Shown here one piece after another: positions 59,519 through 64,000 of a DNA stretch of 64,000 nt; position 1 is the first letter of the stretch; each line of letters begins with the position of its first letter. A program made the position numbers and the translations under genes. The DNA is taken from contig NZ_LMUW01000026.1 in the NCBI RefSeq assembly GCF_009765735.1, forward strand, positions 54,660 to 118,659. Direction: 5' to 3'. The stretch is from Xenophilus sp. L33. Its GTDB lineage: Bacteria > Pseudomonadota > Gammaproteobacteria > Burkholderiales > Burkholderiaceae_C. The notes below the pieces were generated by a model. That model was not told the DNA's origin, did not search any database, and worked only from the letters and a program-made list of their open reading frames with translations.

Positions 59519-59991
59519 GACTTGGTTTCCGTGGCAAGCGGTGTGTTGAGGACGACCACGGCACGGCCTTCGGCCAGCGCCCTGCCCTCGCCGTCCTGCA
59601 CCGCGAATTCGTAGAGGACCTGGCTGGCATCGCCGGCCGCGCGCTTGGCGTGGACCTGCAGCCAGCCGGGGATGTCGTCGATGCGGTCGACCGCCAGCCG
59701 CACGTTGCGCACGCTGGCCAGGTAGCCGGCCGAAGGCTCGCTGTCTACCGGCGCCAGGAGGCCGCCGTGCAGCGCCATCGCCTGCGCCGCGATCTCGATG
59801 AGCGTGGGCGACAGCAGGCCGTCGGCGGTGCGCATCGGATGGTCGGCGCGGGTGTGGGTGTCGGTGCTGCAGTGGATGCTGTCGGCGTCCCAGGCTTCGA
59901 GTCTTTGCAGGAGGCACATGCTGCCCTGGTGCGGGATGCGCCGGGCGATGCCGGCATGGTCGAGGGTTTGCGGAGCGGTCATTCCATCCAT
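59515..59991 (-). CDS. Hot-dog 3-hydroxyacyl-ACP dehydratase, ApeP-like
   Basis: 158 residues (or 155 from the next Met at 59982). The IPHQGSMCLLQRLEAWD segment contains the catalytic-type His, and LLSPTLIEIAAQAMALHGGL is the hot-dog helix with the Glu. These are the pattern of FabA/FabZ-like dehydratases found in aryl-polyene clusters. Probably dehydrates each ketide extension to leave trans double bases of the polyene (that is, conjugated double bonds). Same arm as the ketoreductase, coupled by overlap. Confidence 0.82.
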   Translation of the reverse strand: MDGMTAPQTLDHAGIARRIPHQGSMCLLQRLEAWDADSIHCSTDTHTRADHPMRTADGLLSPTLIEIAAQAMALHGGLLAPVDSEPSAGYLASVRNVRLAVDRIDDIPGWLQVHAKRAAGDASQVLYEFAVQDGEGRALAEGRAVVVLNTPLATETKS

Positions 59992-60729
59992 TCAGGTGTC
60001 GAGGTCGGCGATCAGCAGCACGTTTGCGAAGGGCGTGCCCTGGCTCATCGGCATGGCCTGCACCGAGAAGCCGAGCTGGCGCAGCAGCACCTTCCAGTCG
60101 GCCAGCGGCCGGCCCCAAGTCGGCGAGACGCGATGGCCGCGGATGCGGGTGACGGTGCGGTCGACCCACTGGCTGATCGCGAAGCCGCGGGCGTCAGCCG
60201 CGTCGCCGATGCGCAGCAGCAGGCGGCCGCGCGGCAGCAGCGCGTCGCGCACCCGGCGCAGCACCGCGGCCTGGGCCTCGAGGTCGACGTAGTGCAGCAC
60301 GTCGAAGATCACGACCAGGTCGCAGGGCGGCAGGTCGGCGGTGCGCATGTCGCCGCGCAGCACCCGCGAGGCCGGCTGCAGATGGCCGATGGCGGTCTGC
60401 GCGCGTGCCACGTCGCGCGGCATCAGCTCGATGCCGGTGTAGCTGGCGACCTCGGGCGTGCCGTGCCAGGCGGCCGGCCATTCCCCCGGGCGGGACTGCA
60501 TCGCGCTCATCGCGGCCAGCAGGCTGGCGAACAGGCCCTGGCCGCAGCCGATGTCGACCACGCGGGCGCGGCCCGGGCCGATGAGCCCGCGCTCGACGAT
60601 GCCGCGGAACACCGGATCGCGGCCGAGCTTGCCGCGGGCGAAATGCCAGGCGAAGCGGCCGGCGTGGCGGTAGGGCGCGCTGGCGCTTTCGTGCAGGCGG
60701 CGCCAGGCCTTGGCGTGTGTCTTTCTCAT
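59992..60729 (-). CDS. SAM-dependent class I methyltransferase
   Basis: 245 residues. Motif I VVDIGCGQGLFASLLAAM, a second-strand GIELMPRDVARAQ and LVVIFDVLHYVDLEAQ (motif IV-like) make a Rossmann methyltransferase. The N-terminal 50 residues are basic and helical. Known clusters carry O- or C-methyltransferases acting on the aryl head, and this may be the equivalent, but the target is unknown. Its stop touches the dehydratase start (one-base spacing), so both belong to one transcript. Confidence 0.8.
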   Translation of the reverse strand: MRKTHAKAWRRLHESASAPYRHAGRFAWHFARGKLGRDPVFRGIVERGLIGPGRARVVDIGCGQGLFASLLAAMSAMQSRPGEWPAAWHGTPEVASYTGIELMPRDVARAQTAIGHLQPASRVLRGDMRTADLPPCDLVVIFDVLHYVDLEAQAAVLRRVRDALLPRGRLLLRIGDAADARGFAISQWVDRTVTRIRGHRVSPTWGRPLADWKVLLRQLGFSVQAMPMSQGTPFANVLLIADLDT

Positions 60730-60757
60730 GGAAGTGTCTTTGAGGGAAGTCCGCGTT

Positions 60758-61585
60758 TCAAGCCGCCATCGCCTCGGGCAGGGTCACCGCGTGGAGCCCG
60801 GCGGCGCGCACCTCGGCGAGCAGCTTCGGCAGCACCTCCAGCACCACCGGCCGGCCGGCCGCGGTGCGGGCGGCATGGCCGTCGTGCAGCAGCAGGATGT
60901 CGCCGGCGGCGAGGCCGCGCAGCAGCCGCGCCAGCACGGTGGCCGGGTCGCGCTCGCGAGTGTCGAAGCCGCGCCGGGTCCAGCTCACCAGCGACAAGCC
61001 CAGCCGATGCAGCACCGGCGCGAGGAAGGGATTGCGCAGCCCCGCCGGCGCCCGAAAGCAGCTCGGCCGCTCGCCGGTGGCCGCTTCGAGCAGCTGCTGC
61101 GCACGCGCGATCTCGGTGGCGAAGCCGCGCGGGCCGAGCAGCGAGAAGTCGTGGCGGTGCCGCGCCGTGTGGTTCTGGATGCTGTGGCCGCGCGCGACGA
61201 TCGCCCGCGCCAGCGCCGGCTCTGCGGCCACCCGCTCGGCGATGCAGAAGAAGGTGGCGCGCTGGCCGTGGGCGTCGAGCAGGTCGAGCACCTGCGGCGT
61301 CACTTCCGGGTCGGGGCCGTCGTCGATGGTGATCGCGACCTCGCGCCGGGCCACCGCGGCCGCGGGCAGGCGGGTCATGTTGGGGCCGAGCAGCCGGCTG
61401 CGTGGCGTCAGGCCGGCGGCGGTGATGAGCACGTGGTTCAGCACGATCGCGCCGATCGCCCAGGGCCAGGCGCCCGGCACGAGGAGCGCCAAGCCGATCG
61501 CCAGCAGGTGCCAGCCGACGCTCGCGAGCATCACCGGCGGCCAGGGCCAGCGTGCGGGCAGCGGAGTCGGGAGCGCTCGGGACAT
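60758..61585 (-). CDS. Membrane-anchored polysaccharide deacetylase family protein
   Basis: 275 residues. Residues of about 20-65 hold two hydrophobic segments (PPVMLASVGWHLLAIGLAL and AIGAIVLNHVLITAAG). A NodB domain follows: VAITIDDGPDPE (catalytic Asp pair), the HSIQNHTARHRHDF block with the HTxxH-type metal ligands, CFRAPAGLRNP and DILLLHDGHA. NodB proteins remove acetyl groups from N-acetylated sugars or act on related carriers. In this pigment cluster it may trim the sugar placed by the glycosyltransferase. Starts 13 bases after the exporter stop. Confidence 0.85.
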   Translation of the reverse strand: MSRALPTPLPARWPWPPVMLASVGWHLLAIGLALLVPGAWPWAIGAIVLNHVLITAAGLTPRSRLLGPNMTRLPAAAVARREVAITIDDGPDPEVTPQVLDLLDAHGQRATFFCIAERVAAEPALARAIVARGHSIQNHTARHRHDFSLLGPRGFATEIARAQQLLEAATGERPSCFRAPAGLRNPFLAPVLHRLGLSLVSWTRRGFDTRERDPATVLARLLRGLAAGDILLLHDGHAARTAAGRPVVLEVLPKLLAEVRAAGLHAVTLPEAMAA

Positions 61586-61599
61586 GGCCGGATTTTCTC

Positions 61600-63987
61600 T
61601 CAGCGCGAAGGCCCCGAAGCGGCGGCGGCCGGCACCCGCGCGAAGGCCGCCGACAGGATGAGAGCCAGCAGCGCGCCCGGCGCGACCACCCGGCCGATCG
61701 ACGACAGCGCCGGGATGTCCGAGATCGCGATCAGCCCGAAGGAGATGACGGTCGTGAGGTTGGCCAGCATCAGCGAGGCCAGCGTGTCCTCGTCGGCGCG
61801 GCCGGTCTCGCGCAGCTGGTCGAAGAAGAGCGCGTAGTTGGAGCCGACCGCCACGATCAGCAGCAGCCCCACCAGGTGCAGGATGCCCAGCGCCATCTGC
61901 AGCGCCGCCATGCCGCCGAGGACCAGCATCACCGCCACCACCAGCGGCTGGCAGACCGCGAGCAGGCGCCGCCCCGAGCGCAGCCACGCGGCCAGCAGCA
62001 GCACCACCGCCACCGCGCCGAGCATCACCTGCACGAAGGCCTCGTGCAGGTAGCGCTGGTAGAGACCGGCCAGCTCGTCGCCGACGTTCACCACCTGCAC
62101 GTCGGCCATGCCGTCGAGCGCGGCGGCGAGGCGGCCGGCGTCGAAGCTCGCGCCGGGGTGCAGCGAGATCAGGGTCGACCAGCCGCCATTCGTCCGCTCG
62201 AACATCAGCGCGCCGACCAGCGCGCCGAGCGGGCCGCCCTGCAGGCCCTCGCGCTCGATCATCGGCTGCGCCCTGGCCGCCTCGACCTCGGCGATGAAGG
62301 GTTCCAGCCGCGCCGCCGGCAGCGGCAGTCCCTGCGTGGCCTCGGCCAGGCGGGCGCGCAAGGTGGCCGCGTCCGGCAGGCTGGCGATGCGCGCGGCCTG
62401 CGCGGCCTCGCTCGGCAGGATGCGCGAGACGGTCTCGAAGCCGGCCAGGTCGCCCTTGTCGACCAGCGCCTGCAGGCGCTCGCCGGCGGCCTCGGTGCTG
62501 CGCAGGGTCGACTGGATGTCGGCGCCGTGGACCACGATCAGGGTGCCGCCGTCGCTGGCGCCGATGTCGCCGCGCAGTTGCTCGTCGAGCGCCTGCGCCG
62601 CCTTCGGCACCGGGCTCATCGCGCCGAGGTTGGCCCGCCACAGGTGCGCGCCCTGCCACAGCACCAGCGCCAGGGCCGCCACGCCGAGGCCGCTGAAGAC
62701 CCAGCGCAGCCGCGGCAGCGCCCGCACGCCGAAGCCGGCCAGCTGCGCCATCTGGCGCCGCAGGCCCATGCCGCTGGCGCCGTCGGGCGCCAGCACCGGC
62801 AGGACGAAGCGCGCCACCAGCGCCGCCGCGATCAGGCCGGCGAGCGAGAAGACGCCCAGCTGCGCCAGCCCCGGAAAGCCCGAGAAGACCAGCGCCGCGA
62901 AGCCGCAGACCGAGGTCAGCAGCCCGAGCCGCACCGTCGGCCAGTGGGTGTCGCGCCATCGCATCCAGCCGGTGCCGGGCACCGCCGCGCCGCGCGCCTG
63001 GATCAGGTAGTAGATGGCGTAGTCGACCGTCTCGCCGATCAGCGTGCTGCCGAAGCCCATCGTCAGCCCGTGCACCTGGCCGAACACCAGGCTCACCGCC
63101 GCGGTGCCGCCGACCACGCCGGTGGCCACCGGCAGCACCGCCAGCAACAGCGCCTTGGGCGAGGCGAACGCCAGCATCAGCAGCAGCCCGACCACGACCG
63201 CGCCGAAGACCGCCAGGTGCGTCGCCTCCAGCTTGATCTGGTCGCGGCTCCCGACCGAGAACACCGGCGCGCCGGTCATCTCCAGCCGCGGCGCGTCGGC
63301 CAGGCCGTGGGTGGCGGCATCGAAGGCCGACTGCACCTGCACGATCGCGACGGCGACCGCGTCCAGGTCGCTGCCGGCCGCGTGCGTGCTGGCCAGGATC
63401 AGCGCCCGCGGCGCGCTGCGCGAGACCCAGACGCCCGCCTCGCTGCGCGGCGAGCTGGCCGGGATCAGGCCCTCGGCGATGCCCTGGGTCTCGCCGGTCG
63501 GATCGCGCTCCAGCAGCGGCTTGAGCGCGTTGCCGGCCGGCGTGCCGAGCATCGACAGCGTGTCGACGATCGCATCGCGCAGGCCGGCCGCGGTGAAGCG
63601 CTCCGGGTTCACGTTCGGCGACAGGCGGTAGCGGTGGTCGAAGACCCAGGTGCCGGTGTCCTGCCAGGCGCTGGTGTCGCCGTTCTGGACCTGGTCGAAG
63701 AGGCCGCCGGCGCGCATCGCCGCGGCCACCGCGCGCGAGACGTCGGCGCGCTGGGCCGCGTCCTTGCCGCCCTCGATGCCGATGAACATCGTGCGCGAGG
63801 CGATGCCGCTCTGCAGCTGCTCGATCAGCAAGCGCTGCCGGGCGTCGGGGCTGGCCGGCAGGAAGGCCGACAGGTCGGCGCTGAAATGGGTGCGGGCGAT
63901 CAGCCCGACGCCGAGCGCCAGCGCCAGCAGCCAGACGCCGAGCGCCAGTGCGCCGCGCCGCCGGCCGGGCGTGGCGGCGGCGTTCAC
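61600..63987 (-). CDS. MMPL/RND-family exporter of the pigment cluster
   Basis: 795-residue inner-membrane protein with the two-fold RND layout: helix 1 (ALALGVWLLALALGVGLIA), periplasmic domain, helices 2-6, helix 7, second periplasmic domain and helices 8-12. Landmarks: SVGSRDQIKLEATHLAVFGAV, MGFGSTLIGETVDYAIYYLIQ and SNYALFFDQLRETGRADED. ApeM/XanJ-like exporters of aryl-polyenes belong here. I take a GTG at 63987; whether an earlier start exists beyond the window is unknown. The GTGA suggests overlap with a stop of an upstream gene outside the window. Confidence 0.87.
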   Translation of the reverse strand: MNAAATPGRRRGALALGVWLLALALGVGLIARTHFSADLSAFLPASPDARQRLLIEQLQSGIASRTMFIGIEGGKDAAQRADVSRAVAAAMRAGGLFDQVQNGDTSAWQDTGTWVFDHRYRLSPNVNPERFTAAGLRDAIVDTLSMLGTPAGNALKPLLERDPTGETQGIAEGLIPASSPRSEAGVWVSRSAPRALILASTHAAGSDLDAVAVAIVQVQSAFDAATHGLADAPRLEMTGAPVFSVGSRDQIKLEATHLAVFGAVVVGLLLMLAFASPKALLLAVLPVATGVVGGTAAVSLVFGQVHGLTMGFGSTLIGETVDYAIYYLIQARGAAVPGTGWMRWRDTHWPTVRLGLLTSVCGFAALVFSGFPGLAQLGVFSLAGLIAAALVARFVLPVLAPDGASGMGLRRQMAQLAGFGVRALPRLRWVFSGLGVAALALVLWQGAHLWRANLGAMSPVPKAAQALDEQLRGDIGASDGGTLIVVHGADIQSTLRSTEAAGERLQALVDKGDLAGFETVSRILPSEAAQAARIASLPDAATLRARLAEATQGLPLPAARLEPFIAEVEAARAQPMIEREGLQGGPLGALVGALMFERTNGGWSTLISLHPGASFDAGRLAAALDGMADVQVVNVGDELAGLYQRYLHEAFVQVMLGAVAVVLLLAAWLRSGRRLLAVCQPLVVAVMLVLGGMAALQMALGILHLVGLLLIVAVGSNYALFFDQLRETGRADEDTLASLMLANLTTVISFGLIAISDIPALSSIGRVVAPGALLALILSAAFARVPAAAASGPSR

Positions 63988-64000
63988 GGCGCGGCGGCCG

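Overview
The window is about 64 kb of high-GC, densely packed chromosomal DNA. Gene order and protein character (rimP-nusA-infB-rbfA-truB-typA, tolB-pal-cpoB, dapC-dapD-pilU-dapE, and a yellow-pigment type gene cluster) point to a betaproteobacterium of the order Burkholderiales, most likely a Variovorax-like member of the Comamonadaceae. That placement rests on recognising gene families and their order, not on a search. There is no insertion sequence, CRISPR array or prophage that I can see. Almost every long open frame on the opposite strand of a gene is a GC-driven shadow.

Layout. 1-6918 (minus): the translation/transcription operon rimP-nusA-infB-rbfA-truB-typA, with typA cut by the window edge. 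Its leader contains a strong terminator hairpin just downstream of a TATAAT box. 7060-13750 (minus): a YejABEF-type oligopeptide ABC importer followed by a YbfB/YjiJ-type MFS gene. 13788-19036: fabI, an exported LigE-type ATP-dependent DNA ligase, a PLP basic-amino-acid decarboxylase that overlaps the ligase tail to tail, tRNA-Ser(GGA), a coiled-coil protein and a stand-alone receiver. 19080-22781 (minus): a branched-chain amino acid binding lipoprotein, then pepA-holC-hypothetical. 22803-27839 (plus): lptF-lptG, a CbiX-like chelatase, cysB and a coupled aminotransferase, then a small DUF3309 protein. 27917-31768 (minus): hrpA. 31835-42147 (plus): argA, dapC, dapD, pilU, dapE, prmB, an ABC-F ATPase and small hypothetical genes. 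42182-45758 (minus): tRNA-Lys(TTT), tcdA and tolB-pal-cpoB. 45904-47688 (plus): msbA. 47692-54642 (minus): rng, maf, rlmH, rsfS, nadD, hemF, purD and a YebC-family gene, mostly joined by four-base stop/start overlaps.

54829-63987 is the most interesting stretch. It is part of an aryl-polyene/xanthomonadin-like pigment cluster in two converging arms. The plus arm encodes a flavin-dependent halogenase-like protein, an FkbO/Hyg5/XanB2-type chorismatase (a source of hydroxybenzoate head groups), a lysophospholipid-type acyltransferase and a family 2 glycosyltransferase. The minus arm encodes an MMPL/RND exporter, a membrane-anchored polysaccharide deacetylase, a SAM methyltransferase, a hot-dog dehydratase and a FabG-type ketoreductase. 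Ketosynthases and acyl carrier proteins are not in the window and are expected beyond position 64000. The inferred scheme is: chorismate gives the aryl starter, a type II fatty-acid-like cycle builds the polyene, the head may be halogenated, the chain is transferred to a lipid or sugar carrier, and the product is exported to the outer membrane.
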